A stretch of 64,000 nucleotides of DNA from the NCBI RefSeq assembly GCF_002161215.1, contig NZ_NFMB01000011.1, forward strand, positions 62,001-126,000, given 5' to 3'. Below are positions 15,589 to 24,188 of this stretch, one piece after another. A model generated the notes under the pieces. It had not been told where the DNA came from. It was given only the letters and a program-made list of their open reading frames with translations, and did not search any database. This stretch comes from Flavonifractor sp. An10. GTDB taxonomy: Bacteria > Bacillota > Clostridia > Oscillospirales > Oscillospiraceae. The position numbers were made by a program, and so were the translations under genes. The stretch's first letter is position 1. Each line of letters starts with the position of its first letter.

Positions 15589-16566
15589 TCATCGGACTGT
15601 CAGCACATAGGAGACCGCGCAGGGATAGCTGAGCCCGTCCGGCTGAGGAAGGGAAAACCACAGGCGGAGCAGGTAGGTGCCGGGCTCCAGCCCCGGCACC
15701 TCCTCCGGGGCCTCCAGCTGCCGGTACAGGCGGTTTTCGCCGTCCGTCCAGCGGTAGATGAGCAGGGTTTGCTCCACGGCGTCCCCCCAGTTCAGGGGGA
15801 GGGGCATCCCCGCCGCCGCCTCCACCTCCATGGAGAAGGAGTCCCCGGTGTCAGACTGCGGTGCCTCCCCCCACTCCATGCGGGGCAGGCCGCAGGGGAT
15901 GGCCATGAGCTCCGTGCCGGCCAGGCCCACGGATACCCCCACCTCATACTCGGTCTGCACACTGGGCAGATCCAGCCTGAGCTCAGTCACCACGTCGTCC
16001 GCCGTCCACAGGCGGCAGACGGCGTCCAGCGGGCCGCCCCGGTAAAATTCCACCGGGGTCTGGAACAGGAAGCCGTCTGGATTCTCCTCCAGCTCCGGCC
16101 GGGCGGCGCGCACCTCCTCCGCCGTGGAGCCCACGCCGATGCCGCCCGCCAGCCGGACGGACGGGTCGGCGGTGTCCAGGGACTGCAGCCGCCACTCCCC
16201 GTTGGCCGGGGCATAGACGTACATCAGCCGGGTGCTCCCGTCGTCCTCATAGCGCAGCAGGCGGCCGATGGGCTGTCCCGCCAGATCATAGGCGGCATCC
16301 TCGGTCACCTCCGCATCTCCGCCCAGCAGCCCGTCAGCCGTGGTGCCCAGCTCATGCCACCGGCCCCCCACGCGGAAGGCGAAGGGGCTGTCCGGCGGGG
16401 TCTGACAGCTCACCAGAGCGCCGCACAGGGCGGCGGCCAGGGCCGCCAGCACCACCAGGGCAGCGGCGGGCCTCCGGCGGCGCTGATACAGGGCCCGGAT
16501 GCGGCCCTCGGTCTCCCGCGCCGACCCGGTCATGCGGGTGGAGAGAACGGTTTTGGGTATGCCCAT
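15589..16566 (-). CDS. C-terminal continuation of an M56-type sensor: membrane segment plus extracytoplasmic domain
   Basis: 325 residues. The first 30 (LSTRMTGSARETEGRIRALYQ) resemble the segment that in BlaR1/MecR1-like proteins follows the metalloprotease domain. A transmembrane segment (about 33-54, ending in LVSCQ) then leads to an extracytoplasmic domain rich in beta strand that I do not recognise. The start overlaps the stop of the upstream M56 gene as TGATG, so translation is coupled. Either the sensor naturally works as two chains, or a frameshift split one gene. The outer domain would be the ligand-sensing part (inference). LVSC could also be read as a lipobox, but the long N-terminal cytoplasmic stretch argues against that. 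Confidence 0.6.
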   Translation of the reverse strand: MGIPKTVLSTRMTGSARETEGRIRALYQRRRRPAAALVVLAALAAALCGALVSCQTPPDSPFAFRVGGRWHELGTTADGLLGGDAEVTEDAAYDLAGQPIGRLLRYEDDGSTRLMYVYAPANGEWRLQSLDTADPSVRLAGGIGVGSTAEEVRAARPELEENPDGFLFQTPVEFYRGGPLDAVCRLWTADDVVTELRLDLPSVQTEYEVGVSVGLAGTELMAIPCGLPRMEWGEAPQSDTGDSFSMEVEAAAGMPLPLNWGDAVEQTLLIYRWTDGENRLYRQLEAPEEVPGLEPGTYLLRLWFSLPQPDGLSYPCAVSYVLTVR

Positions 16567-17435
16567 CACATACGCTCCTTTCCGGCCGCGGCGGCCTCCA
16601 GAATGGCCCGGCCATATTCGGCCCGCTCCCCGGCGGTCAGGCGGCCGGCGGCCCTCTCGTCGCAGGCCAGCTCGGTGTCCCGCTCCACCGCCCGGGCCAT
16701 GAGCCACACCAGGGGGTTGAACCAGTGGACGGCACACACCCACAGCATCAGGGCCTTGAGCCAGATGTCCCGCCGCCGGTAGTGGGTGAGCTCGTGAAGC
16801 AGCGCGTAGTGGAGCAGCTCCCCCGACACCTGTCCCTCGGGCAGCAAAAGCGCCGACCGGAACAGCCCGGCCAGCATGGGCGCCCCCAGCCCAGGGCACA
16901 CAGTCAATTTAGGGCGGCGGTTCAGCCCCAGCGCATCCCCCAGGGCGTTGTAGGCCCGCAGCAGCTCCGGCGACTCCACGGGGCGGCCCCACCGGGCCAG
17001 CCAGCGCCGGAACCGAAGATGGGAGAGCCCGTTCCACCCCAGCACCGCCAGTCCGCCCGCCAGCCAGAGGGCGAAGAGCACCTGCCCCAGGGTGAGGGAG
17101 AAGCCCTCCGCCGGCGCTGCCGCATCGGCGGCCGTACCCGCCGGAGGCGTGGCAGCGGGCGGCGTCTGCCCCTGCCCTGTCTCCGCCGCCGTGGGCGCGT
17201 AGTGGTAGATCACCGGATCCCGGGGCGCGGTGAACTGGATGGGGGCGGCCTGGGCGGGCCGGTTGGGCAGCAGAGGGACGGGCACCGCCAGCCGCAGGGC
17301 CAGCAGCAGCCAGATCCAGCACCGCCACCGGGCGCCGTACCGCCGTCCGGTGAGCCGGGCGAGCAGGAGCAGCAGCAGGATTGCCGCGCCGCCCCCCAGG
17401 GTGAGGCACGCCAGCCGGACGAGAAACTCCGTCAT
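16566..17435 (-). CDS. M56 family membrane metallopeptidase (BlaR1-like)
   Basis: 289 residues with membrane segments at about 5-25, 33-52 and 112-135. The zinc site HELTH is followed by the downstream acidic ligand in ERDTELACDERA. These are hallmarks of the BlaR1/MecR1 peptidase domain, which on signal cleaves, or triggers cleavage of, its partner BlaI repressor. The gene overlaps the blaI-like gene by ATGA and the next gene by TGATG, so all three are one operon. A Pro/Ala-rich loop (about 75-110) lies outside the membrane. No penicillin-binding domain is attached, so the signal need not be a beta-lactam. Confidence 0.85.
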   Translation of the reverse strand: MTEFLVRLACLTLGGGAAILLLLLLARLTGRRYGARWRCWIWLLLALRLAVPVPLLPNRPAQAAPIQFTAPRDPVIYHYAPTAAETGQGQTPPAATPPAGTAADAAAPAEGFSLTLGQVLFALWLAGGLAVLGWNGLSHLRFRRWLARWGRPVESPELLRAYNALGDALGLNRRPKLTVCPGLGAPMLAGLFRSALLLPEGQVSGELLHYALLHELTHYRRRDIWLKALMLWVCAVHWFNPLVWLMARAVERDTELACDERAAGRLTAGERAEYGRAILEAAAAGKERM

Positions 17436-17806
17436 TTCCCCTCCTCCCCCTCCAGCTGATCCAGCAGCTCCCGCAGCTGGGCCACGTCCTCCCGTTTCAG
17501 GCCGCCCCTGGCCAGGGCCGCCACAAAGTTGCGGGGGGAGCTGCCGTACAGCCGGGAGAGCACCGCCTGGCTGTCGTAGGCCAGGTAGTCCTCCCGGCTT
17601 ACCAGGGCGGTGTAGCGGTTGCCCCGCCCCGCCCGCTCCACGGCCACAAAGCCCTTGTCCGCCAGGCGGGTGAGATAGGTGTTGATGGTGTTGCTGGCCC
17701 AGCGGCGGGGGGCCAGGGCGGCCTCCAGCGCCGCTCTGGGCGTATCCGGCCCGGAGGCCCACAGGGCCTTCATGACCTCCAGCTCGGTGTCCGGCAGTCG
17801 TCTCAT
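17432..17806 (-). CDS. BlaI/MecI/CopY family repressor
   Basis: 124 residues. The winged helix has the family signature (LPDTELEVMKALW, then WASNTINTYLTRLADKGFVAVER) and a C-terminal helical dimerisation part. The family binds TACTACA-type palindromes and is inactivated by proteolysis through an M56 partner, which is encoded next in an ATGA overlap. A near-ideal operator sits over its own promoter, so the operon is almost certainly autorepressed. The targets beyond this operon are unknown. A GTGAGG site precedes the ATG. Confidence 0.88.
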   Translation of the reverse strand: MRRLPDTELEVMKALWASGPDTPRAALEAALAPRRWASNTINTYLTRLADKGFVAVERAGRGNRYTALVSREDYLAYDSQAVLSRLYGSSPRNFVAALARGGLKREDVAQLRELLDQLEGEEGK

Positions 17807-17816
17807 GGTGATTCCT

Positions 17817-17870
17817 CACTTCAAATGTAGTAGATAAGAATATACTACATTTGAAGTGGATCTTTGTCCA
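17817..17870 (-). promoter_or_regulatory. BlaI-type operator overlapping the operon promoter
   Basis: Two perfect 16-base arms (17817-17832 and 17843-17858), each containing TACTACA / TGTAGTA, the BlaI/MecI half-site. The -35 TGGACA (17865-17870) and -10 TAGTAT (17842-17847) have a 17-base spacer; the -10 lies inside the palindrome, so bound repressor would block polymerase. Confidence 0.8.
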
Positions 17871-17893
17871 GTTACAGTTTGGTTACAGGAAAA

Positions 17894-17926
17894 GCAGGGC
17901 GCCCGCCGCTTTGGCGGGCGCCCTGC
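17894..17926 (-). terminator. Terminator of the 132-aa protein gene
   Basis: 14-bp perfect stem beginning GCAGGGCGCCCGCC; the minus strand continues with TTTTCC. Confidence 0.7.
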
Positions 17927-17936
17927 GTGATACGCT

Positions 17937-18335
17937 TTACTCCTGGGGCTTGTCGTCGTCGGACGCCTCGTCCGCGGGGGGCACGAAGTCGCTCTCCACC
18001 GGCTCCTCAGGGGGCACGTCGGTCTTCACCGGCGGCACATCGGCGTCGGACACGCCGCTCTCCGCCTTCAGCTCGGCGATGCGGGCCTTGTTCTCCTCAA
18101 TATTGATCTTGGCGGCGGTGATCTTCTCGCACAGGGACACGTAGGCCGCCTCGGGGGCCATGCCCCGCTCGGCATAGTAGAGCTTGCCGATCTCCACATA
18201 CGCCTTCTTGATGGCGTCCTCCTCGCTGGCGTTGTTCAGAGAGAGGCGGGTAATCTCCGCCAGCTGCTTGGACTTGGCCACGCCGGCCCGGCCCAGATCC
18301 ATCGCGCGGTCTCGCAGTTCATCCAAAAAAGCCAT
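17937..18335 (-). CDS. Small helical protein with acidic Pro-rich tail
   Basis: 132 residues. The first 95 are predicted helical with coiled-coil character (MAFLDELRDRAMDLGRAG, then AAKINIEENKARIAELKAE). The rest is a disordered acidic tail (PPVKTDVPPEEP, ending DDDKPQE). No signal peptide and no known domain seen. The ATG was preferred over a TTG six bases upstream because AGGAGG is nine bases from the ATG but only three from the TTG. It has its own promoter and terminator. Function unknown. Confidence 0.7.
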   Translation of the reverse strand: MAFLDELRDRAMDLGRAGVAKSKQLAEITRLSLNNASEEDAIKKAYVEIGKLYYAERGMAPEAAYVSLCEKITAAKINIEENKARIAELKAESGVSDADVPPVKTDVPPEEPVESDFVPPADEASDDDKPQE

Positions 18336-18382
18336 ATTCAAAAACCTCCTTACGGTGTGGCTCGCTTGGTTTTGCTGGCCTT

Positions 18383-18411
18383 ATTCTACCCCGTTTTGCC
18401 CGGCGGCGCAA
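18383..18411 (-). promoter_or_regulatory. Sigma-A promoter of the 132-aa protein gene
   Basis: Minus strand TTGCGC, 17 bases, TAGAAT. Confidence 0.5.
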
Positions 18412-18453
18412 GGGGACGAAGGCGATTTAACGGATTTTTAATCTTGCCCGGCG

Positions 18454-18482
18454 TTGATTTGCTCCGCCGGATCCAGTACAAT
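18454..18482 (+). promoter_or_regulatory. Sigma-A promoter of the two-component operon
   Basis: TTGATT, 17 bases, TACAAT, some 50 bases before the response-regulator ATG. A GGGGCGGG / CCCGCCCC hairpin lies in the short leader. Confidence 0.7.
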
Positions 18483-18532
18483 GGGGCGGGCGGGATTGTC
18501 CCGCCCCAATTCGGACGGAGGAGGGGGGCGCC

Positions 18533-19237
18533 ATGGCACCTGATCGGCAGACCAGCATCCTGGTGGTGGACGACGAGGAGGAGATCCGCCACGTGCTCCG
18601 GGTGCTGCTGGAGAGCGAGGGCTTTTTGGTGACGGAGGCCGCCAGCGGCGAGGAGGCCCTGGCCAAATTTGTGCCGGATACGGATCTGGTGATCCTGGAC
18701 GTGATGATGCCGGGCATCTCCGGCTACCAGGTGTGCCTGCGCCTGCGGGAGCGGTGGAATGTGCCCATCCTGTTCCTCACCGCCAAGACCCAGGACTCGG
18801 ATCTCACCATGGGCTACTCCTCCGGCGGGGACGACTACCTGGCCAAGCCCTTTTCCTATCCGGAGCTGATGGCCCGGGTGAAGGGCCTGCTGCGCCGCTA
18901 CCACGTGTACAAGGGGAAGGCGGAGGACGAGGCCGAGGGGTACGCCGAGTGGCGGGGCCTGCGGCTGTGCCGGACGCGCAACGAGGTGTGGCGGGCCGGG
19001 CGGCAGCTCAACCTGACGGAGAAGGAATACCGGCTGCTGCGCCTGCTGCTGCTCCACCACGGGAAGATCTTCTCCGCCCAGAATCTGTATGAGAGCGTGT
19101 GGGAGGAGCCCTATTTCGCCCCTTCCAGCAACACGGTGATGGTGCATATCCGAAAGCTGCGGGAAAAGGTGGAGGAGGATCCCCAGAACCCGGAGCTGAT
19201 CAAGACCGTATGGGGAAAGGGGTATCGCATTGACTAA
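18533..19237 (+). CDS. OmpR/PhoB-family response regulator
   Basis: 234 residues. The receiver domain (about 8-122) has the acidic pair VVDDEEE, the phospho-acceptor aspartate in LVILDVMMPG, the Thr in LFLTAK and the Lys in AKPFSYPEL. The winged-helix DNA-binding domain (about 140-232) contains LNLTEKEYRLLRLLLLHHG and the recognition helix NTVMVHIRKLREKVE. It overlaps the kinase gene by eight bases, so the pair is co-translated. The divergence of the signal domain in the kinase gives no ligand. Nearby targets may include the efflux operon downstream (inference from position only). Confidence 0.93.
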   Translation: MAPDRQTSILVVDDEEEIRHVLRVLLESEGFLVTEAASGEEALAKFVPDTDLVILDVMMPGISGYQVCLRLRERWNVPILFLTAKTQDSDLTMGYSSGGDDYLAKPFSYPELMARVKGLLRRYHVYKGKAEDEAEGYAEWRGLRLCRTRNEVWRAGRQLNLTEKEYRLLRLLLLHHGKIFSAQNLYESVWEEPYFAPSSNTVMVHIRKLREKVEEDPQNPELIKTVWGKGYRID

Positions 19238-20516
19238 GCGGCACCGCCCCTCCCGCCTGGGGCTGAAATTCCTGGCGGTGGCGGCCGCGGCCCTGGCGGC
19301 GGCCCTGGCCCTGCGCGCCCTGCTGTACGACACGGCCCTGCCCGGGCTGCTCCAGTCCGCCGGCTTCGAGTCCTACTGGTACGACCGCTACGGCGGCGCG
19401 GCGGAGGACTTCCAGAGCTATGTGAGCGCCCACAGCCTGAGCGTGCAGGAGGCCCTGCGGGACACCGACTGGACGCGGCAGCATCCCCAGGTGGAGCTCT
19501 ACCTGGAGGGCCTGGCGGACTCCAGCCTGGACACCGACGCGCTGGAGGGCTACGGCGGGCGGGTGATCGCCTGTGCCGACGGGCTGCTCTACGCCTACCC
19601 CATGCCCAACTACTTCTACTACGACGGGGCATGCCGCCTCCTCTCCCTGCTGTGCGCGGCCCTGTGCTTTTTTGTGATCCTGATGCCCTACACCGCCCTG
19701 CTCATCCGGCGCATCACCCGGCTGTCCCGGGACATGGAGGTGCTGGCCGGCGGCGATTTGTCCTACCAGGTGGTGTCCAGGGGGCGGGACGAGCTGGCCG
19801 AGCTGGGCCGCAGCATCGAGGAGATGCGCCTGGCGGTGCTGGAGCAGATGGCGCGGGAAAACCAGGCCATCCGCGCCAACAGCACGCTGATCACCTCCCT
19901 CTCCCACGATCTGCGCACCCCCCTGACCAAGCTGATGGGCTATCTGGACATCCTCCAGCACGGCAAGTTCCGGGACGAGGGGGAGCGGGCGGAGTACCTG
20001 CGGCGGGCCGCTGACAAGGCCCTGCAGATGCGCGCCCTGTCCGACGAGATGTTCCGCCATTTCCAGGTGCGGGAGGAACCCGCGCCGGAGGAGGGGCGGG
20101 AGGCCGTGGACGGCCCGGTGTTTCTGGGCCAGCTGCTGGCCGAGCAGTGTTTTGATCTGGCGGATGCCGGCTTCGCGCTGGAGCCGCCGGTGCCGGACGG
20201 GGACTACCGGCTGTACATCCGAACGGAGGACATCTGCCGGGTGTTCGACAACCTGTTTTCCAACCTGAAGAAATACGCCGATCCCGCCGCCCCCATCCGC
20301 CTAGCGGTACGGGAGGAGGGGGAGCTGGTGGCGGTGGAGCTGGCAAACCGGCCCGGGAAGATCCGCCGCTCCGACAGCCGGGGCATCGGCCTGCCCACCG
20401 TCCGCGCCCTGCTGGAGCGCAACGGCGGCCGGATCGAGATCACCCGGCAGGGGGAGGAGTACCGCACCACCGTCTGGCTGCCCAAGGCGGCCCGGGAGGC
20501 AGATTCAGCAGAATAG
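19230..20516 (+). CDS. Membrane sensor histidine kinase
   Basis: 428 residues. Two membrane segments (about 10-32 and 133-160) flank a short extracytoplasmic sensor of around 100 residues; then HAMP, the phospho-acceptor histidine in SLSHDLRTPLTKL, and the ATPase domain with N-box DNLFSNLKKYAD and G-box SRGIGLPTVRALLERNGG. The start is TTG, overlapping the regulator stop and preceded by GGAAAGGGG; no better start is available before the first membrane segment. It phosphorylates the regulator encoded just upstream. The G1 box is reduced (no obvious DxGxG), which is seen in some kinases of this group. Confidence 0.92.
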   Translation: MTKRHRPSRLGLKFLAVAAAALAAALALRALLYDTALPGLLQSAGFESYWYDRYGGAAEDFQSYVSAHSLSVQEALRDTDWTRQHPQVELYLEGLADSSLDTDALEGYGGRVIACADGLLYAYPMPNYFYYDGACRLLSLLCAALCFFVILMPYTALLIRRITRLSRDMEVLAGGDLSYQVVSRGRDELAELGRSIEEMRLAVLEQMARENQAIRANSTLITSLSHDLRTPLTKLMGYLDILQHGKFRDEGERAEYLRRAADKALQMRALSDEMFRHFQVREEPAPEEGREAVDGPVFLGQLLAEQCFDLADAGFALEPPVPDGDYRLYIRTEDICRVFDNLFSNLKKYADPAAPIRLAVREEGELVAVELANRPGKIRRSDSRGIGLPTVRALLERNGGRIEITRQGEEYRTTVWLPKAAREADSAE

Positions 20517-20525
20517 AACCACGTC

Positions 20526-20797
20526 AGCGTCCCCGCCGGGTTTCCGACGGGGACGCTGGAGACTGTCGAAAAAGTGGCTTTGCCACTTTTTCGAGAGGGA
20601 TGCAGTCCGCCGCGCGCAGGATTTGTCCGCTTCAAGCGGACAAATTCCACACTTGCGGCCTGAGAAGTGTTTTCTCCGACGCACATGTCGCCGGAGAAAA
20701 CAGATTTCAATTTTTCGCGCCTGCGGGCGCGAACTCTGCGAGGCCTTTTCGGCACGCTGTGCGTCCCCGCCGGGTTCCCGGCGGGGACGCTGTTTTT
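20526..20797 (+). repeat. Array of six stem-loops ending in a terminator
   Basis: Within about 270 bases stand hairpins at 20526-20557, 20566-20594, 20621-20645, 20669-20701, 20714-20733 and 20761-20790. The last is followed by five T (20792-20796) and is a good terminator. The first and last are near-copies (GCGTCCCCGCCGGG over CCCGGCGGGGACGC). No gene is supported in this 400-base gap. Confidence 0.7.
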
Positions 20798-20919
20798 CTG
20801 CCCACAATTAAGGTTTTTTAAGATTTGCACCCCACCGGGATTTAAGATTCTGCATGTATTCTGTTGCCATACCGGGGCGGCGTGTCCCGGGAGAATACCT
20901 GGGAAAGGGTGCGTAGAAG

Positions 20920-21708
20920 ATGCAACGCAGAGATTATTTCCTCCTGCTCCCCGCCATACTGGCGGTGCTGCTGGGGGTATGCCTGTGGGTGGTGTGGGGC
21001 CAGTGGGAGCCCCGTCCCCTGGACAAGGAGGCCCAGGCCGGGATCATCCGCCAGGTGGCGGAGCAGCCCTCCAGCTGGCGGGGGTGGGAGCTTCTGCACC
21101 GCCCCAGCCCCGACTGGACAGACCCCCGGCTGGCAGACCAGGCCGTCCGTCCCGTGGCCCAGCCCCTCTCCCCGCCGGAGCCCTTTTTCCTGGTGGACGG
21201 CTCCCGGAGCCTCACCCCCGAGGCCGCGGCCAGGGAGGCCATTCACGGCATGCTCCACTACATCCGGGCCAACAGCGCCGGGGAGGGCTATCAGCTGCTG
21301 GACTTCAAGGTGGGGGAGCCCCGGCTTCTGAACCGGGAGGAGATCATACAGCGGGCCCTGGCCCGCTGCGGCACCCGGGAGCTGAACAAGCGGACGGAGG
21401 CACAGCTGCGGGCCTGGTGCCGGGGCTTCTTCCACCGCTATCCCGGCCTGGGCGAGGACATGTGGATGGTGGAGCCCGCCTTCTCCGTCAAGTGGAGCGG
21501 GGAGATCGCCTCTGTCCCCTATGAGACCTGCGTCAGGAGCGGCCTGGCCGACGGGGACGGCCTTGTGGATCTCCCCCACCTGTTCCGCTATCCCGCCCGC
21601 TCCAGCCCCCTGCTGCTCATCCGCCAGGGGCACCAGTACCGCCTCCAGCATGCCGAGGCCTTCTTCGCCCAGTATGAGGCCGAGGCACAGGGCGGACAGC
21701 CCGCCTGA
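20920..21708 (+). CDS. Membrane-anchored extracytoplasmic protein, function unknown
   Basis: 262 residues. One N-terminal membrane segment (about 8-27) serves as anchor or uncleaved signal; the rest is a soluble domain outside the membrane. I do not recognise a family. Visible traits are tryptophan-rich stretches (SSWRGWELLHRP) and two cysteines (ARCGTRELNKR, RAWCRGFFHRYPG) that could pair. It ends 27 bases before the macA-like gene and lies after the terminator of the kinase operon, so it is probably the first gene of the efflux operon and may assist that transporter. Confidence 0.7.
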   Translation: MQRRDYFLLLPAILAVLLGVCLWVVWGQWEPRPLDKEAQAGIIRQVAEQPSSWRGWELLHRPSPDWTDPRLADQAVRPVAQPLSPPEPFFLVDGSRSLTPEAAAREAIHGMLHYIRANSAGEGYQLLDFKVGEPRLLNREEIIQRALARCGTRELNKRTEAQLRAWCRGFFHRYPGLGEDMWMVEPAFSVKWSGEIASVPYETCVRSGLADGDGLVDLPHLFRYPARSSPLLLIRQGHQYRLQHAEAFFAQYEAEAQGGQPA

Positions 21709-21735
21709 CAGACCATACAGAAAGGACGATACGCA

Positions 21736-23475
21736 ATGCGGTTATTGCAAAAGAAGGAGGGCGCCCCGGCCAAGGGGCTGCCCCGTCGGATTCTCCCCCT
21801 GGCCCTGGCCGCCGCCGTACTGGCGGCGGGGGGCTTCGGCGCCGTGCGCCTGCTGGGCGGCGGCGGAGGCGGGGAGCAGATCGTCACGGATCTTGTGACC
21901 CGGGACACCATTCAGAGCACGGTAAAGGGCTCCGGCGCGGCCTCCGCCCGGGAGTCGGTGTCCCTCAACCCGCCGGTGAGCGCCACCGTGCTGGCTCTCC
22001 ACGTGAAGGAGGGCGACCGGGTGGAAAAGGGGACGGTGCTCTACGAGCTGGATCCCGCCGAGGCCCAGAAGGCCACCGAGGAGGCCAAGAAGAGCCTGAC
22101 CGAGGCGGAGAAGGGGGTCACCGCCGCGGCGGAGCGCCTCCAGGCCGCCCAGAAGCAGCTCTCCGAGACCGAGGAGGAGTACCAGAAGCTCCTGGCGTCC
22201 AAGGCCGATCTGACGGTCACCGCCCCCTTTGACGGCAAGCTGGTGGAGGCCGCCTCCCTCCTGCCCGACGCGGAGATCACCGCCGGGCAGAAAATCGCCA
22301 CCCTGGTCAGCTCCAACCGGCTCAAGCTGTCCCTGTACTACAGCTACGCCTATCTGGATCAGCTCCGGGTGGGCCAGGAGGCCGCCGTGTCCATCCCGGC
22401 GGTGATGGCCTCCGTACCGGGGAAGATCAGCGAGATCAACAAGGTGGAATTTGTCACCCCCGAGGGCTCCAAGTGCTTTGAGGTGGTGGTGGCCCTGGAC
22501 AACCCCGGCACCCTCACCGAGGGCATGGCGGCCTCCGCCGGGCTGACCGTGGGCGGCCAGGCCGTCTATCCCTACCAGAACGGGAAGCTGGCCTACCAGG
22601 AGACCCGGGAGGTGACCGCCAAGGTGCCCGGCCCCCTCAAGACCAGCTTCCTCCACAACCACGCGCCGGTGAAGAAGGGCCAGGCCATCCTGGTGCTGGG
22701 CCCGGATGAGCTGGACAAGCAGCTGGAGGAGAAGCGGGAGTCCGTGACCTCCGCCCGGGAGAGCGTGGACAGCGCCCGCACCGCCGTGGAGAGCGCCCAG
22801 GAGACCCTGGCCTCCGCCCGGGACAAGGTGAAAAAGGCCCTGGAGCAGGAAGCGGACATGGCCGTCAAGGCCCCCATCACCGGGACGGTGCTCACCTGCC
22901 TGCTGGAGCAGGGGGAGAAGGCGGACGCCGGCCAGCTGGGCATCCTGCTGGCGGACACGTCGGTGATGCGCATCGATATCCAGGTGGACGAGCGCAATGT
23001 GAGCCGGGTGAAAACCGGCATGACCTGCACCATCACCCAGACCGGCCTGGGCGGTGAGGAGAACACCTTCGAGGGCACGGTGGAGAGCGTCAGCCTCACC
23101 GGCAAGTCGGAAAACGGCGTCTCCTTCTTCCCCGCCGTGGTGAAGGTGGACAACGGGGACGGCGCCATGCTCAACGGCATGTCCATCGAGTACGAGCTGG
23201 TGCTGGCCCAGTCGGAGGACTGCCTGGTGGTGCCCGCCCAGGCTGTGCAGTACACCGAGCAGGGCAGCTGCCTCTTCGTGAAGGCCGACCGCCGCCCGGA
23301 CAACGCCGTGGATCTGGGCGACGGGGTGGAGATCCCCCGGGGCTTCTACGCCGTGCCGGTGGAGACCGGCCTGTCCAACAGCGCCCAGGTGGAGATCAAG
23401 AGCGGCGTGGAGGAGGGCATGGAGGTCTTCACCCAGAAGCTGGTGGAGTCGGGCAGCTCCTTCGACATGATGTGA
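21736..23475 (+). CDS. MacA/HlyD-type adaptor with two lipoyl-hairpin modules
   Basis: 579 residues, larger than the usual 350-420. A single membrane segment (about 20-38) is followed by a first biotinyl-lipoyl half (PPVSATVLALHVKEGDRVEKG), a coiled-coil hairpin (about 110-160) and its return strand (TVTAPFDGKLVEA). Then comes a second lipoyl half (PLKTSFLHNHAPVKKGQA), a second coiled coil (about 325-370) and return strand (AVKAPITGTVLTC), and the beta-barrel (VDERNVSRVKTGMTCTIT). Adaptors of this type gate the paired MacB-like exporter. The ATPase gene begins 11 bases later. A duplicated module is uncommon in the family. Confidence 0.85.
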   Translation: MRLLQKKEGAPAKGLPRRILPLALAAAVLAAGGFGAVRLLGGGGGGEQIVTDLVTRDTIQSTVKGSGAASARESVSLNPPVSATVLALHVKEGDRVEKGTVLYELDPAEAQKATEEAKKSLTEAEKGVTAAAERLQAAQKQLSETEEEYQKLLASKADLTVTAPFDGKLVEAASLLPDAEITAGQKIATLVSSNRLKLSLYYSYAYLDQLRVGQEAAVSIPAVMASVPGKISEINKVEFVTPEGSKCFEVVVALDNPGTLTEGMAASAGLTVGGQAVYPYQNGKLAYQETREVTAKVPGPLKTSFLHNHAPVKKGQAILVLGPDELDKQLEEKRESVTSARESVDSARTAVESAQETLASARDKVKKALEQEADMAVKAPITGTVLTCLLEQGEKADAGQLGILLADTSVMRIDIQVDERNVSRVKTGMTCTITQTGLGGEENTFEGTVESVSLTGKSENGVSFFPAVVKVDNGDGAMLNGMSIEYELVLAQSEDCLVVPAQAVQYTEQGSCLFVKADRRPDNAVDLGDGVEIPRGFYAVPVETGLSNSAQVEIKSGVEEGMEVFTQKLVESGSSFDMM

Positions 23476-23486
23476 GGAGGTGCCCC

Positions 23487-24188
23487 ATGAGCCTGATCCA
23501 GCTGGAACAGATCTACAAGATCTACAACGAGGGGAAGGAGAACGAGGTGCGGGCCCTCAACGGCGTCACCCTGTCCATCGGCCGGGGGGAGTTCGTGTCC
23601 ATCATCGGCGCCTCCGGCTCGGGCAAGTCCACCCTGATGAACGTGCTGGGCTGCCTGGATCTCCCCACCCGGGGCAGTTATCACCTCAACGGCAAGCTGG
23701 CCAGCAGGATGAACGACGACGAGCTCTCCCACATCCGCAACGTGGAGATCGGCTTCATCTTCCAGGGCTACAACCTGATCCCCGCCCTGGACGCCCTGGA
23801 AAATGTGGAGCTGCCCCTGATCTACCAGGGAGTCGGGGCGGAAAAGCGGGCCAGGATCGCCAGGGAGGCCCTGGAGCGGGTGGGCCTGGGCGACCGGGTG
23901 CACAACTACCCCTCCCAGATGTCCGGCGGCCAGCAGCAGCGGGTGGCCATCGCCCGGGCCATCTCCACCGGCGCCCCCATCCTCATGGCCGACGAGCCCA
24001 CCGGCGCCCTGGACTCCAAAACCGGGGAGCAGGTGCTGGGCATCCTCCGCCAGCTCCATAAGGAGCAGGGCACCACCGTCCTGCTCATCACCCACGACAA
24101 CAAGGTGGCCGCCGCCGCGGAGCGGGTGATCCGCATCGCCGACGGGCAGATCGTGGTGGACTGCCCCAGAGAGGAGATCGCCCTATGA
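23487..24188 (+). CDS. MacB-type ABC transporter ATPase
   Basis: 233 residues. Walker A GASGSGKST, Q-loop FIFQGYNL, signature SGGQQQRVAIARAI, Walker B ILMADEPTGALD and H-loop LITHDN are all present. The LolD/MacB group uses ATP to drive a FtsX-like permease. The ATG after GAGGAGGT was chosen over an in-frame GTG 15 bases upstream, which would sit inside the ribosome binding site. It overlaps the permease gene as ATGA. The ATPase and permease are separate chains here, unlike fused Gram-negative MacB. Confidence 0.93.
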   Translation: MSLIQLEQIYKIYNEGKENEVRALNGVTLSIGRGEFVSIIGASGSGKSTLMNVLGCLDLPTRGSYHLNGKLASRMNDDELSHIRNVEIGFIFQGYNLIPALDALENVELPLIYQGVGAEKRARIAREALERVGLGDRVHNYPSQMSGGQQQRVAIARAISTGAPILMADEPTGALDSKTGEQVLGILRQLHKEQGTTVLLITHDNKVAAAAERVIRIADGQIVVDCPREEIAL

